Positions 43,691 to 53,069 are shown, counted from the stretch's first letter. The stretch is 64,000 bases of DNA from Methylomonas sp. AM2-LC (GCF_039904985.1 NZ_CP157005.1:2790001-2854000), one strand, 5' to 3'. Notes: generated by a model not told the origin, from the letters alone. Translations and numbers: made by a program.

Positions 43691-43809
43691 TAAGTAATCA
43701 ATTCAATCGTGATTGATGCGCTGCACTTCGTTTAGCACATCCAACAGTTCCATCCGGCATAACGCGTAACAGCCCATTAATTTTTAATTTTCTACCAATT
43801 AAACCTAAT

Positions 43810-44445
43810 TTATTCGTCAATTACTTTCTTGCGTCCAATGGGTAGCATTAATTTACTGAATTTGCGGTTTTTATAATAATTAACCACGCGAAATAAAAGC
43901 AATAAACCAATAATTAGCATATAAAACAGCGGCTCTGCCATATTACCTTTTAATTGCCATAGAAAATGCAGCACAGCAGTGGCAGCAGCTAGATAGATAA
44001 AACGGTGCAGTTTCTTCCATTTTACGCCCAATCTTTTTTTAGCGGCGTTTGGAGAACTGATGGCCAGCAATAATAAAATCACAAAGGTAATTAATCCAAA
44101 CCACAGATAACTACTTTCCAGAATGTCGATATAGATAAGCGACCATTGACCTTGAAAATCTAATAACAGATAGGCCAGTACGTGCAGAAAGGCATAAAAA
44201 AAACTGAATAAACCAAACAATTGTCTAAAATCGGCCATACCTCGCCATTTAGTCATGCTTTGCAGGGGAGAAATAAGCAGGGTAATGCACAAAAACCGTA
44301 ACGCCCAATCACCTAAGCGGATATGTAGGGCTTGCATGGCATTAGCACCCAAATTATTGGTTAAAATATCAAACACTATACCCAGCAATGGAACCAGGCA
44401 TAAACCGATACTATAGGTTTTGAGTTGCTGTGTGGATAGTTTCAT
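43810..44445 (-). CDS. msrQ: MsrQ-like heme-binding membrane subunit
   Basis: This 211-residue protein has six membrane helices with the ferric-reductase-like core of MsrQ (YedZ): LFSFFYAFLHVLAYLLLD and WKKLHRFIYLAAATAVLHFLWQLK carry the likely heme histidines. MsrQ passes electrons from quinols to MsrP, which repairs oxidised methionines in periplasmic proteins. Its ATG overlaps the msrP stop by one base, so the pair is translationally coupled. Confidence 0.92.
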   Translation of the reverse strand: MKLSTQQLKTYSIGLCLVPLLGIVFDILTNNLGANAMQALHIRLGDWALRFLCITLLISPLQSMTKWRGMADFRQLFGLFSFFYAFLHVLAYLLLDFQGQWSLIYIDILESSYLWFGLITFVILLLLAISSPNAAKKRLGVKWKKLHRFIYLAAATAVLHFLWQLKGNMAEPLFYMLIIGLLLLFRVVNYYKNRKFSKLMLPIGRKKVIDE

Positions 44446-45374
44446 TAGAAAAAATGCCTTAAATCCATTGCACTATAAAGATGAGCCACCTGTTCAGCAT
44501 AGCCGTTAAACAATTCGGTTGTGCGTCGCGGTGTCCATAGTTCGTTACTTAATAAGCGTTCACTATTTTGACTCCAGCGTGGATGTGGCACGGCGGGATT
44601 AACATTGGCGTAAAACCCATACTCATTGGGTGCAAAGCGATTCCAGGTGGTTAAGGGCGCTCGTTTAAGTAACTCAATTTTTACGATGGCTTTGATACTT
44701 TTAAAACCGTATTTCCACGGCACTACCAAGCGCAAGGGAGCACCATTTTGTTTAGCCAGGCTTTTACCATACATACCGCTGGCTAGTAAGGTTAATGGAT
44801 GCATAGCTTCGTCCATGCGTAATCCCTCTTCGTAAGGCCACTGCAACATGGCATTTTTGCTCAAATTTGGCATTGCTTCGGGTTGGCTGGTAGATACCAG
44901 CCTGACAAAGTGCGCGGTAGATAAAGGTTTAACCGCTTGCAATAAATCGGCTAAAGGAAATCCTTGCCACGGCACCACCATAGACCATCCTTCCACACAG
45001 CGAAACCGATATAGGCGCTCTTGTGCTGGAAAGCGTTTTAGTAAATCTTCTAAATGAAAAACTGTCGGCTTCTCCACTTCACCACTAATTTCCACCGACC
45101 ACGGATCAATGCGCAGCGATTGCGCAAGAGTATTAACATCTTCTTTTTTAAAACTAAATTCGTAATAATTATTATAATTTTCGATGAGTTTAAGTGGGGT
45201 AGACTCCAATAGTTTCGGTTCTTTGTCACTGGCAAACAAACTTTTAAATGGGGATAAACTGCTGACTATACCCACACCAACACCCATGCTTTTAATAAAT
45301 GCACGGCGATTAACAAAAATTTCTTCATCCGTAATCTCGGTACCTGGAATTGCTTTAATTAGGTTAATAGACAT
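44445..45374 (-). CDS. msrP: MsrP, periplasmic molybdopterin methionine-sulfoxide reductase
   Basis: This 309-residue catalytic subunit reduces methionine sulfoxide in periplasmic proteins. A twin-arginine signal is visible (VNRRAFIKSMGVGVG, Arg23-Arg24), as is the molybdenum-ligand Cys126 in LYRFRCVEGWSMVVPW, plus RLVVPWKYGFKSIK near the C-terminus. The frame runs 20 codons further up, but GGAGG lies 7 bases before the ATG at 45374 and the twin-arginine peptide then has normal length. It pairs with msrQ by a one-base overlap. It needs a molybdenum cofactor, which may be why a ModA-like gene is kept elsewhere in the window. Confidence 0.94.
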   Translation of the reverse strand: MSINLIKAIPGTEITDEEIFVNRRAFIKSMGVGVGIVSSLSPFKSLFASDKEPKLLESTPLKLIENYNNYYEFSFKKEDVNTLAQSLRIDPWSVEISGEVEKPTVFHLEDLLKRFPAQERLYRFRCVEGWSMVVPWQGFPLADLLQAVKPLSTAHFVRLVSTSQPEAMPNLSKNAMLQWPYEEGLRMDEAMHPLTLLASGMYGKSLAKQNGAPLRLVVPWKYGFKSIKAIVKIELLKRAPLTTWNRFAPNEYGFYANVNPAVPHPRWSQNSERLLSNELWTPRRTTELFNGYAEQVAHLYSAMDLRHFF

Positions 45375-45420
45375 TTGCATTCCTCCGGTACTGTTTAGAC
45401 CGCTTGGATATAAGAGGGAA

Positions 45421-45528
45421 CTTCGAAAAACCACCCTTCGACAAGCTCAGGGCGAACGGCGGCATATATATCAATAGCTTACCGTTCGTTCTCAGCCTGT
45501 CGAAGCACAAAAGCCAGGTTTTTCGAAG
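45421..45528. repeat. Long hairpin repeat of the CTTCGACAGGCTGAG type
   Basis: CTTCGAAAAACC (45421-45432) pairs with GGTTTTTCGAAG (45517-45528), and inside it CTTCGACAAGCTCAGGGCG plus AACGG pairs with CCGTTCG..CAGCCTGTCGAAG. The whole could fold into a single hairpin of about 108 bases upstream of msrP. Sequences of this kind recur as dispersed repeats in many proteobacteria. Confidence 0.8.
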
Positions 45529-45635
45529 CTCCCAAGACATTGGTGGTTAAATAGAACTTGATTAGCCGATACACAGCTTAAGCACTGGGCATAATTTAAC
45601 GACTATAAAATCGGGCTAATCAATACATCCAATAC

Positions 45636-46463
45636 TTACTTTTTCTTGTTATTGGGTATCAAACTCAGTATTTTTTTCATTTGGCGTTCGGTAATAAATG
45701 CCAGTGAAAATAGTTGCACTACGTTTTCGGCAGCCATTAAGTTTAAACCGATCTGTTCAGGCTCATGCTCCAAGCGCGTACCGAACAGTTTGTCCCATAC
45801 TGCCAGTACGATGCCGTAATTGCTGTCGTGTTCATTGCGCAAAGTAGAATGATGGGTACGGTGTAATGATGGTGTGATAATCCAGGCGGAAAGTTGTGGC
45901 TCTATCTGTAAACGGATATTGGCATGGTGGAAAAAAATAAAAAATAATTCAACTATCTCAATAGCTAAGATCAGATAGGCATTTACGCCTATTACCACGA
46001 CAAAAACACATTTGTAGATTATTTCCAAAAGTAAATCGAAAACATGAAAGCGTATACCCGTACTGACATTAAAGCTTTTATCGCTATGATGAACTTTATG
46101 AAATCGCCACATCCATTCCAGTTTATGTCCAGCGTAATGCCAACCGTAAATAGCCAGATCAAATAATGCAAACGCAAGTAGGCTTTTCAAAATGCCGTCA
46201 TCCATGTTTGCCAACAGACCGCTACCCGAGAATTTTTCTGCCACCAGAAACAATGAAGACGCTTTAAGTATGGTCAGTATCAGATTGTTTAATAGAAACA
46301 CTGAGGTATTGGTTACAAAAGAGTTTTTTTGTACCTGTATGGGAAAAGTGCGGTAAGGATGACGCTTTTCCAACACCAGTAACAACACAAAAAACACGGC
46401 AGCTAAACTGAATAATGCCACCAAATAAGGCATACCTGCGTTTGTATCAATAGTATCTTGCAT
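45636..46463 (-). CDS. Sterol desaturase / fatty acid hydroxylase family protein
   Basis: This 275-residue integral membrane di-iron protein shows the histidine clusters of the family: HYAGH (near residue 107), FHKVHHSD (near 120) and HRTHHS plus EHDSNYG (near 205-220). Four to six hydrophobic segments surround them. Enzymes of this group use O2 to hydroxylate or desaturate lipids, sterols or carotenoids. AGGAG lies upstream of the ATG. It follows the LOV gene after 9 bases in one operon, so light may regulate lipid modification, which is inference. Confidence 0.9.
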   Translation of the reverse strand: MQDTIDTNAGMPYLVALFSLAAVFFVLLLVLEKRHPYRTFPIQVQKNSFVTNTSVFLLNNLILTILKASSLFLVAEKFSGSGLLANMDDGILKSLLAFALFDLAIYGWHYAGHKLEWMWRFHKVHHSDKSFNVSTGIRFHVFDLLLEIIYKCVFVVVIGVNAYLILAIEIVELFFIFFHHANIRLQIEPQLSAWIITPSLHRTHHSTLRNEHDSNYGIVLAVWDKLFGTRLEHEPEQIGLNLMAAENVVQLFSLAFITERQMKKILSLIPNNKKK

Positions 46464-46472
46464 GAAATACTC

Positions 46473-46931
46473 CTAACTTTGGGGAGCTAAAGCTTCCAGT
46501 AACGAAGACAGTTGTTGTATTTCATTGGCTGCTTGTACTTGTTCGCTGATATCGTATTGCACACCCAGGTAATAGACTACCCGTTGTTTTTTATCAAATA
46601 AGGGTATAATTTTTAAACGGTTGTGAAATAATTGACCATCTTTTTTGTAGTTTCTAAGAGTTACCTCTGTCGCCTGATGGTTACGCATTGCCTCAGCAAT
46701 TTTATATCGCGCTTCTTGTTCACGGTCTTCGCCCTGTAAAAACCGACAATTAAAACCGATAATATCTTCTTGACTATAGCCTGTTAATTTTTCAAAGGCT
46801 TTGTTAGCGTAAATGATTGGTGCATCTTCCAAATCAGGATCTGCCAGGGTTACTCCATTAACGCATTCATCCAAAATAGCTGACAATACTTGTGGAATTA
46901 AACTGTTTTCTTTATCAATTATAAATGTCAT
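46473..46931 (-). CDS. Short LOV-domain blue-light photoreceptor
   Basis: This 152-residue protein is one LOV domain with a C-terminal helix (about 127-152) and a short N-cap. The LOV signature is complete: GFNCRFLQG at 59-67 with photoactive Cys62, flavin contacts Asn94 and Asn104 (LRNYKKDGQLFHNRL) and Gln125 (YYLGVQYDI). On blue light such domains form a Cys-flavin adduct. Short LOV proteins have no output domain and are thought to act through protein partners. A good ribosome binding site (GGAG) precedes the ATG. It sits between SRPBCC and sterol-desaturase-family genes, which makes those gene products candidate partners. Confidence 0.93.
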   Translation of the reverse strand: MTFIIDKENSLIPQVLSAILDECVNGVTLADPDLEDAPIIYANKAFEKLTGYSQEDIIGFNCRFLQGEDREQEARYKIAEAMRNHQATEVTLRNYKKDGQLFHNRLKIIPLFDKKQRVVYYLGVQYDISEQVQAANEIQQLSSLLEALAPQS

Positions 46932-46968
46932 TGTTGTACTCCGGTGTTCAGTTTATCTAGTTTGTCAA

Positions 46969-47454
46969 CTATGCTTGCGCATCAAGCAAAATCAGTTGTC
47001 GGATGTTTTCTACGGTATTTTCAGCGCCTTCTTCAATGGCATAGCGAATCAGTTTTTCAAAGGGCCGCATAAATACTTCCAGCTCTAATAACTCAAAACG
47101 AAAGGTTAACTGTGTTGCCTCACTTTCCTCTGTATTATTGAGCTGATAGCATTGTTTATAAGGTGAAGAAATACCGGATAACACCAATTTTAGGTTGGGT
47201 TCCAGTTCAGTGATTTCAAAGATTGATTCCACCTCACTGCCATTTTCATCGCGGATCTGTTTGGCTTTGGCACCGACATACACTTCCTCGCCATCAAGAC
47301 AATGCAATTCAGATACTTCGGCCGCCCATTTCGGGTAATTTTCGAAGAAGCGAATCGCTATGAAATTAAAAACACTCTGAATAGGTGTTTCAATAGAAAT
47401 ACTGGCTTCACCAGCAATGGGTTTTGAAAAGTTAAACGGTAAGGCGATGGACAT
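46969..47454 (-). CDS. SRPBCC-family protein
   Basis: This 161-residue protein is of the START/SRPBCC fold, which encloses a hydrophobic ligand in a curved sheet under a long C-terminal helix. ISIETPIQSVFNFIA, WAAEVSELHCLDG, VGAKAKQIRD and the final helix PFEKLIRYAIEEGAENTVENIRQ fit the fold. Ligands in the family include lipids, polyketides and aromatic compounds. A strong ribosome binding site (GGGGGG) precedes the ATG. It is the first gene of the operon with the LOV and sterol-desaturase genes and could carry the lipid the hydroxylase acts on; this is inference. Confidence 0.85.
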   Translation of the reverse strand: MSIALPFNFSKPIAGEASISIETPIQSVFNFIAIRFFENYPKWAAEVSELHCLDGEEVYVGAKAKQIRDENGSEVESIFEITELEPNLKLVLSGISSPYKQCYQLNNTEESEATQLTFRFELLELEVFMRPFEKLIRYAIEEGAENTVENIRQLILLDAQA

Positions 47455-47830
47455 GTTTCCCCCCTATCTGGAAAACTGCATTAAGTAATTATATTTTTTA
47501 TTGCAAACCGTGAGGTATTATTGCTCTTCATGTACGAGTATTGTCAATAATCGAGTTGTACAAAAGATGTACGTGTCACAAAATCGTTTCTTTCAACCAG
47601 CGCTGATGCCTTTTACGGTGTAAAAGCTAGTCACTGTTTAATAGCCTAACTGCTCACCCCATTGTTTTTTTTCTAAAAAAGCGTAAAATCAAAAAGCCCT
47701 ACAAAATACATTACTATTAAGGCTTTGATTTAATTAAAATAATAATTCGATGCATCCTTGGATAAGAAATCTATTCAGCTTACATTTTGTTTATGTTGCC
47801 AAACTAGAACAGTGATAGGAGCATTTCACC
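47455..47830. other. Divergent intergenic region between SRPBCC and GGDEF-EAL genes
   Basis: These 376 AT-rich bases must hold the promoters of the leftward photoreceptor operon and the rightward GGDEF-EAL gene. No palindrome or clear -35/-10 pair could be fixed. Confidence 0.4.
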
Positions 47831-50050
47831 ATGCACAGCAAAATTAATGTGTTTCCAGTCAATTCAGAATTACGTGAACTGGCTGAACAGCGTCTACTCG
47901 CTAAACAAGAAATTCGTTTAGATGAGAAAACGCAAGACAAACGATTGATCCACGAACTGCAAGTTCATCAAATAGAATTGGAAATTCAGAATGAAGAACT
48001 GCGTTCTACGCACACCGATCTGGAGATTAGTCAGGCACGTTATTTTGAATTATACGATTTGGCACCAGTTGGCTATATCACCATGAACGAGCAGAGTCTC
48101 ATATTAGAGGCCAATTTAACCGCCAGCAAATGGTTTGGTAAAACCCCCAATGAATTAATCAATCGACCATTAACACAATTTATAGCATTCGATGATCAGG
48201 ATATTTATTATCGAGCTAGCAAGCTGTTAACTGAAAACGGAAGGCTGGAGGCTGTTGATATACGCTTAGCTAAATCAGATAGTACTGACTTCTGGGTCAG
48301 GCTTGAAGCCAATCAGGCTAAGAATATTGATAACAGTAAAATATTTCGTTTGGTGATGAGCGATATTAACAAACGCATGGCAAATATAGAAAATATGCAA
48401 CAAGCTGCTGCTATATTTGAGTGCGTGCGTGAGGGAGTCATCATTACTGATGCTAATACTCGCATTCTAATTGTTAACCAGGCTTTCTGTAGATTAACTG
48501 GATATTTTAACTATGAAGTGATTGGAAAAACACCAGGCACTTTTAAATCGGGTCATCAAGATAGTAGTTTTTATGCTGCGATGTGGGCTGAAATAAATAA
48601 AACAGGCTACTGGCAGGGCGAAATCTGGAACCGACGCAAAAATGGCGAATTTTATCCTGCGTTGTTGAGCATCAGTGCCATACGTAATATACGTGATCAA
48701 ATTACACATTATGTTGGTGTATTTTCCGACAATACCCAGATAAATGATGCATTTGCACGTCTAGATTATTTGGCGCACCATGACCCATTAACCGGATTAG
48801 CTAACCGATTATTGTTATTCTCGCGCCTTGAGCATTGTATTTCGATATCGCATCGTGAAAGTAAATCGGCAGCCTTGCTTATACTGGATTTAGATCGATT
48901 TAAAGACGTTAATGATAGTTTTGGGCATTTGATCGGTGACGAATTATTAAAACAAGTCGGGAAAAAATTATCGAACCGGCTTCGTGATATTGATACCATA
49001 ACCCGATTAGGTGGTGATGAATTTGCGTTACTGTTAGAAGATTTAACCCATCCACAAGATGCCGCAATTGTCGCTACCGATATTATTGCAGCACTGAGTG
49101 AACCCTGGCTGCTATCGAGTGGAATTGAAATACATATTGGTGCCAGCGTGGGTATCAGTTTATTCCCTGATAATGGAAAAACTTCAGAAGAGCTTCTAAA
49201 ACAGGCCGATGCGGCTTTGTACCGCGCTAAAGCTGAAGGGCGTGGAAATTTTAAATATTATTCAGAAAACCTTACCCATGCTTCTTTGCGTCGCGTAAAC
49301 TTAGAATCAATGCTACGCAGAGCAATCAGTAAACATGAGCTTGTTGTTAATTATCAGCCACAGATAGAAATTGCAACTGGCAATATTATTGGTGCTGAAG
49401 CACTTTTACGTTGGAACTGCCATGAGGAGGGCATCATACCCCCTGGTCAGTTTATACCTATTGCAGAAGAAACTGGGCTAATCAAAGAAATTGGTACATG
49501 GGTACTGACAGAAACCTGCTTACAAGGACAACGCTGGATTAAAGCGGGGTTACCACTGCTAAAATTAGCTGTCAATCTTTCCGCTCATCAGTTCCGGCAT
49601 CATGATATCGCCGCGACAGTAACACAGGTACTAAAAGAGACAGGTTTTCCTGCTGAGTATCTGGAATTGGAAATAACAGAAAGTGCTCTAATGGAAAGAG
49701 AAACAGAAGTGGTATTAATCTTAAACCGTTTACGTGCTTTAGGTGTACGGTTAGCCATTGATGATTTTGGTACGGGTTATTCTTCATTGGCTTATCTAAA
49801 ACATTTTCCAATAGATATTCTAAAAATTGATAAATCGTTTGTTAATGATATACCTCAACTTGAAGATGATATGGAAATTGCTGCCGCTATTATTGGCATG
49901 GGACATATCCTACGTTTAAAAGTACTTGCAGAAGGCGTTGAAACGGTGGAACAGTTTAATTTTCTAAAAGAGAAGGGCTGTGACTATTTTCAGGGCTATT
50001 ATAAAAGCAAGGCTGTGTCTGCTGAAGAATTTGCAGCATTATTTTATTAA
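47831..50050 (+). CDS. PAS-GGDEF-EAL bifunctional cyclic-di-GMP enzyme
   Basis: This 739-residue protein has two PAS domains (about 70-180 and 190-305), a GGDEF domain (about 308-475) and an EAL domain (about 490-739). The diguanylate cyclase site is intact (GGDEF 394-398) with an inhibitory I-site RDID (385-388). The phosphodiesterase motifs EALLRW (523-528), DDFGTGYSS and LKIDKSFV are also intact. No membrane segment is seen. Both activities could be live, or one could be silent. It diverges from the LOV operon, so shared regulation is possible. A good ribosome binding site (TAGGAG) lies upstream. Confidence 0.95.
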   Translation: MHSKINVFPVNSELRELAEQRLLAKQEIRLDEKTQDKRLIHELQVHQIELEIQNEELRSTHTDLEISQARYFELYDLAPVGYITMNEQSLILEANLTASKWFGKTPNELINRPLTQFIAFDDQDIYYRASKLLTENGRLEAVDIRLAKSDSTDFWVRLEANQAKNIDNSKIFRLVMSDINKRMANIENMQQAAAIFECVREGVIITDANTRILIVNQAFCRLTGYFNYEVIGKTPGTFKSGHQDSSFYAAMWAEINKTGYWQGEIWNRRKNGEFYPALLSISAIRNIRDQITHYVGVFSDNTQINDAFARLDYLAHHDPLTGLANRLLLFSRLEHCISISHRESKSAALLILDLDRFKDVNDSFGHLIGDELLKQVGKKLSNRLRDIDTITRLGGDEFALLLEDLTHPQDAAIVATDIIAALSEPWLLSSGIEIHIGASVGISLFPDNGKTSEELLKQADAALYRAKAEGRGNFKYYSENLTHASLRRVNLESMLRRAISKHELVVNYQPQIEIATGNIIGAEALLRWNCHEEGIIPPGQFIPIAEETGLIKEIGTWVLTETCLQGQRWIKAGLPLLKLAVNLSAHQFRHHDIAATVTQVLKETGFPAEYLELEITESALMERETEVVLILNRLRALGVRLAIDDFGTGYSSLAYLKHFPIDILKIDKSFVNDIPQLEDDMEIAAAIIGMGHILRLKVLAEGVETVEQFNFLKEKGCDYFQGYYKSKAVSAEEFAALFY

Positions 50051-50078
50051 ACGCCTTTTAGCATTAGGAGCATAAACC

Positions 50079-50519
50079 ATGAGACTTGCCGCCAAAACTA
50101 TCTTTGCCGCTTCCACTATCGGTATGCTTAATGCGGGTTACTTAACTTATCTGTATTGGCAAGAGACAGCGGACAGTAACGTCATTGGCCTATGTGACAT
50201 CAACAGCACTCTATCCTGTTCCAGTGTCATCAGTAGCCCTTACGCCCAGTTTTTAGGGGTGCCAGTGTGTAGTATTGCATTGTTTGTGTATCCCATATTA
50301 ATGGTATTAGCATGGCAATTACTGTCTAAAACTCATACCCGCAACCGGTTCTACGCTATCACGATTATAGCCGCCATGGGCTTGATGCTTAACTTGGTGT
50401 ATGTATACAACGAAGTGGTTTATATTCAAAAACTGTGTCCATTATGTCTATTTTGCACCTTGCTGATCCTGACAGATTTTCTGATGGCCATTCGTGGTTA
50501 TCTGCGTTCAACCCAGTAA
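50079..50519 (+). CDS. Vitamin K epoxide reductase (VKOR) family protein
   Basis: This 146-residue membrane protein has four hydrophobic segments and the four VKOR cysteines: Cys39 and Cys47 in the loop (IGLCDINSTLSCSSV) and the CxxC pair Cys120/Cys123 in KLCPLCLFC. Bacterial VKORs use quinones to keep periplasmic disulfide-forming proteins oxidised, acting as DsbB analogues. No fused or neighbouring thioredoxin-like partner is present here. It is followed by two small DUF2934 genes. Confidence 0.88.
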   Translation: MRLAAKTIFAASTIGMLNAGYLTYLYWQETADSNVIGLCDINSTLSCSSVISSPYAQFLGVPVCSIALFVYPILMVLAWQLLSKTHTRNRFYAITIIAAMGLMLNLVYVYNEVVYIQKLCPLCLFCTLLILTDFLMAIRGYLRSTQ

Positions 50520-50606
50520 CTTTAGTCAGTAATCATACGAATATTTATTATCGATTTTAAGCGCCATACTGAGCTTACTAACATTTAAAACTGAAAGGAG
50601 AACAAC

Positions 50607-50801
50607 ATGGCAGCAAAAGCTGAAAAAAAGGCAACTACTCATAATCCTGAACAAACGGCAGAAATTATAAATCTGCATCCAGATATTACAAGAATTGCTG
50701 AACTGGCTTATTACAAAGCCAGCAACCGAGGTTTTGAACCAGGTCATGAGATAGACGATTGGTTAGAAGCCGAGCAAGAAGTGATACATCACTACGAATA
50801 G
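50607..50801 (+). CDS. DUF2934 protein, copy 1
   Basis: This 64-residue cytoplasmic protein contains the DUF2934 motif: ITRIAELAYYKASNRGFEPG, then HEIDDWLEAEQEV. The N-terminus is Lys/Ala-rich. The family is of unknown function and is common near stress genes. GGAG precedes the ATG. A second copy follows after 21 bases. Confidence 0.8.
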   Translation: MAAKAEKKATTHNPEQTAEIINLHPDITRIAELAYYKASNRGFEPGHEIDDWLEAEQEVIHHYE

Positions 50802-50822
50802 GCTTAGATAACGGTAATCACT

Positions 50823-51053
50823 GTGAGCGAAACTTACTCGCTACCTATTGCCGAATCCGCCCATTTCAAGGCTGAAGCGCGGAGATTTTCGCCAGGCCAT
50901 AAAGTGGATGACTGGCTGAGTGCGGAGATGGAATATCGGGTTTATGCTGTTGGTAACGCTCACTTGAGTGCCTGGCAACATCATCCAGTTCAATTGGCAA
51001 ATCCCATACCCCAAGTCCCTATGCTGACGGTTAATCAAAACAAAACAGGCTGA
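50823..51053 (+). CDS. DUF2934 protein, copy 2
   Basis: This 76-residue protein starts at GTG and carries SAHFKAEARRFSPG then HKVDDWLSAEMEY, a second DUF2934 motif diverged from the first copy. The C-terminal 30 residues lack a recognisable domain. It lies 21 bases after copy 1 and is likely co-transcribed. Function is unknown. Confidence 0.7.
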   Translation: MSETYSLPIAESAHFKAEARRFSPGHKVDDWLSAEMEYRVYAVGNAHLSAWQHHPVQLANPIPQVPMLTVNQNKTG

Positions 51054-51084
51054 AATGTCAGGGTAATATTTTTCTATCCATTAA

Positions 51085-51160
51085 AATTCTTTTCAGCAAC
51101 AGTGTCGCGATTCGGCTTCGCCTATTACGACCTATTCCGGCTTATTGCGTTGAAGCAGTT
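51085..51160. repeat. REP-like repeat, copy at 51.1 kb
   Basis: The core at 51104-51131 is GTCGCGATTCGGC-TTC-GCCTATTACGAC, two bases off the other copies. It is preceded by TTTCAGCAACAGT and followed by CTATTCCGGCTTATTGCGTTG. Confidence 0.75.
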
Positions 51161-51230
51161 GTCATATTTTTGTCACCTAACAATGCTAGATTGGCATATC
51201 TACACAACGCAAATATAGCAGGAGTATAAA

Positions 51231-53069
51231 ATGCAACTGATTCAAAAATTATTACCAGTGGCCATTGCCATGGCTCTGGCGTCTAACTCGGTTTTAGCTG
51301 ATTTTGATGATCATTTTGATCGCGACCATGATCATCAATCGGCAGTTAGACACGTACTGTTGATTTCTGTCGACGGTTTGCACCAAAACGATCTTAAATG
51401 GTGTGTGGCTAACAATGCCTGTCCTACTTTAGCTGCATTGGTTAATTCTGGCGCATCTTACAACAATGCGTTAACGCCATTCCCGTCTGATTCTTTTCCT
51501 GGTATGGTCGGTCAAGTAACAGGTGGCAACCCAAAAACCACCGGCATCTATTATGATGATGCTTATAGCCGTACTCTGTATCCACAAGGCACAACAGATT
51601 GCTCTAAAGCAAAACCAGGTGTTGAAGTGTTTTACACAGAAGGCAACGAGCCTACATTGGGTACTGCGCCCAATAACTACATTTCTTTAGACGCAGGCCA
51701 AGGCATTCCTAACCTGTATCCTATCGTTAATACCTTAGTTCCTGGCGATGTGAGCAGTGTGCCATCTACTATCTTGAAACTGGCAACTAGCCCCAATGAT
51801 GTCAGAAACATTGAGATCGACCCAAGCACTCTGCCTGTAGATCCTAGCACTTGTACGCCTGTTTATCCGCATCAATATGTTCAAGTGAACACCATTTTTG
51901 AAGTCGCTAAAGCTCATGGTTTACACACTGCTTGGTCTGACAAACATGCCGCTTATGAAATTCTGAACGGACCTTCAGGTTACGGTATAGATGAGCTATT
52001 CTCTCCTGAAATCAACAGTATTATTGATTTATCGAGCGATAAAGATTGGACCAAAAGCAATCTGAATACTCAAAAATATGACACCATTAAAGTGGCTGCC
52101 ATCATAAACCAAATTAATGGTAAAGATCATTCAGGTGTTAACACCACGGGTGTTCCTGCTATTTTTGGTATGAATTTCCAAGCGGTATCTACAGCACAAA
52201 AACTGAATGCTTCTTATATTCCAGAAAGCCCAACTACCAAATTATTAGGTGGTTATAATGCCGATGGTACTCCAGGCCCAGTGGTTACTTCCGCTATTAA
52301 ATTTGTTGATAACAGTTTGAAACAAATGCAAACAGCTATTAGTGATAATGCAAAGCTGAAGAATAACATTGCAGTGATCATTTCAGCCAAACACGGCCAG
52401 TCTCCTGTATTAAGAGCGGACCTGAAACTAATTAACGATGGTAACAACTCTGTATCTTTGGATCCTACTACTGGCCCTGGCTTAACAGATGCCGCTAACG
52501 CAGCATGGGCAGCCGCTTATCCATCTGCCGTTCAACCTTTAATTGCGCATCCTATGGATGACGATGGTGTTTTATGGTGGTTGAACGATAGAGTTAACGG
52601 TCCAGCCTTTGCTAAAGCATTCCTGCAAAACTACACTACAGGCAACACTGTAGCAGGTACATCATTTGTGGTACCTTCAGCCATTGGTTCTGACGATCAA
52701 GGTAAAGCCACTTCAGTTACCATTAACAACGCAGGCTTATCGAGCGTATTAATTGGTAAAGACGTGACCAATCTATTGGGTGTTAAAGCCACTGATGGCC
52801 GTTATCCAGATGTGATTGGTATTGCTCAAACCGGCAGCGTTTTTGCTGGTAGCAGCTTATCTAAAGTAGCTGAGCATGGCGGTGCTAATATTAATGATCG
52901 TAATGTACCTCTTATTGTTTCTGCGCCGGGTGTTGCCCATGCTGTAAACAACAGTAATGTACAAACTGTGCAAATTGCACCGACCATTTTACATCTGTTA
53001 GGTCTTGATCCATACGAACTGCAAGCTGTTCAAGTGGAAAATACCAAAGTTTTACCTGGTATTAAATAA
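51231..53069 (+). CDS. Exported type I phosphodiesterase / nucleotide pyrophosphatase family protein
   Basis: This 612-residue protein has a signal peptide (to about VLA, residue 23), a His/Asp-rich start and an alkaline-phosphatase-superfamily fold. HVLLISVDGLHQNDL (Asp48, metal ligand) and LTPFPSDSFPGMVGQVTGG with likely nucleophile Ser88 are the NPP-type active-site segments. KHAAYE, SAKHGQSP and AEHGGANINDRNVPLIVSAPG supply later metal ligands. It would cleave phosphodiesters or phosphonates in the periplasm or outside. Many family members have Thr as nucleophile, here Ser. A 25-base tandem duplication spans the stop. Confidence 0.88.
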   Translation: MQLIQKLLPVAIAMALASNSVLADFDDHFDRDHDHQSAVRHVLLISVDGLHQNDLKWCVANNACPTLAALVNSGASYNNALTPFPSDSFPGMVGQVTGGNPKTTGIYYDDAYSRTLYPQGTTDCSKAKPGVEVFYTEGNEPTLGTAPNNYISLDAGQGIPNLYPIVNTLVPGDVSSVPSTILKLATSPNDVRNIEIDPSTLPVDPSTCTPVYPHQYVQVNTIFEVAKAHGLHTAWSDKHAAYEILNGPSGYGIDELFSPEINSIIDLSSDKDWTKSNLNTQKYDTIKVAAIINQINGKDHSGVNTTGVPAIFGMNFQAVSTAQKLNASYIPESPTTKLLGGYNADGTPGPVVTSAIKFVDNSLKQMQTAISDNAKLKNNIAVIISAKHGQSPVLRADLKLINDGNNSVSLDPTTGPGLTDAANAAWAAAYPSAVQPLIAHPMDDDGVLWWLNDRVNGPAFAKAFLQNYTTGNTVAGTSFVVPSAIGSDDQGKATSVTINNAGLSSVLIGKDVTNLLGVKATDGRYPDVIGIAQTGSVFAGSSLSKVAEHGGANINDRNVPLIVSAPGVAHAVNNSNVQTVQIAPTILHLLGLDPYELQAVQVENTKVLPGIK

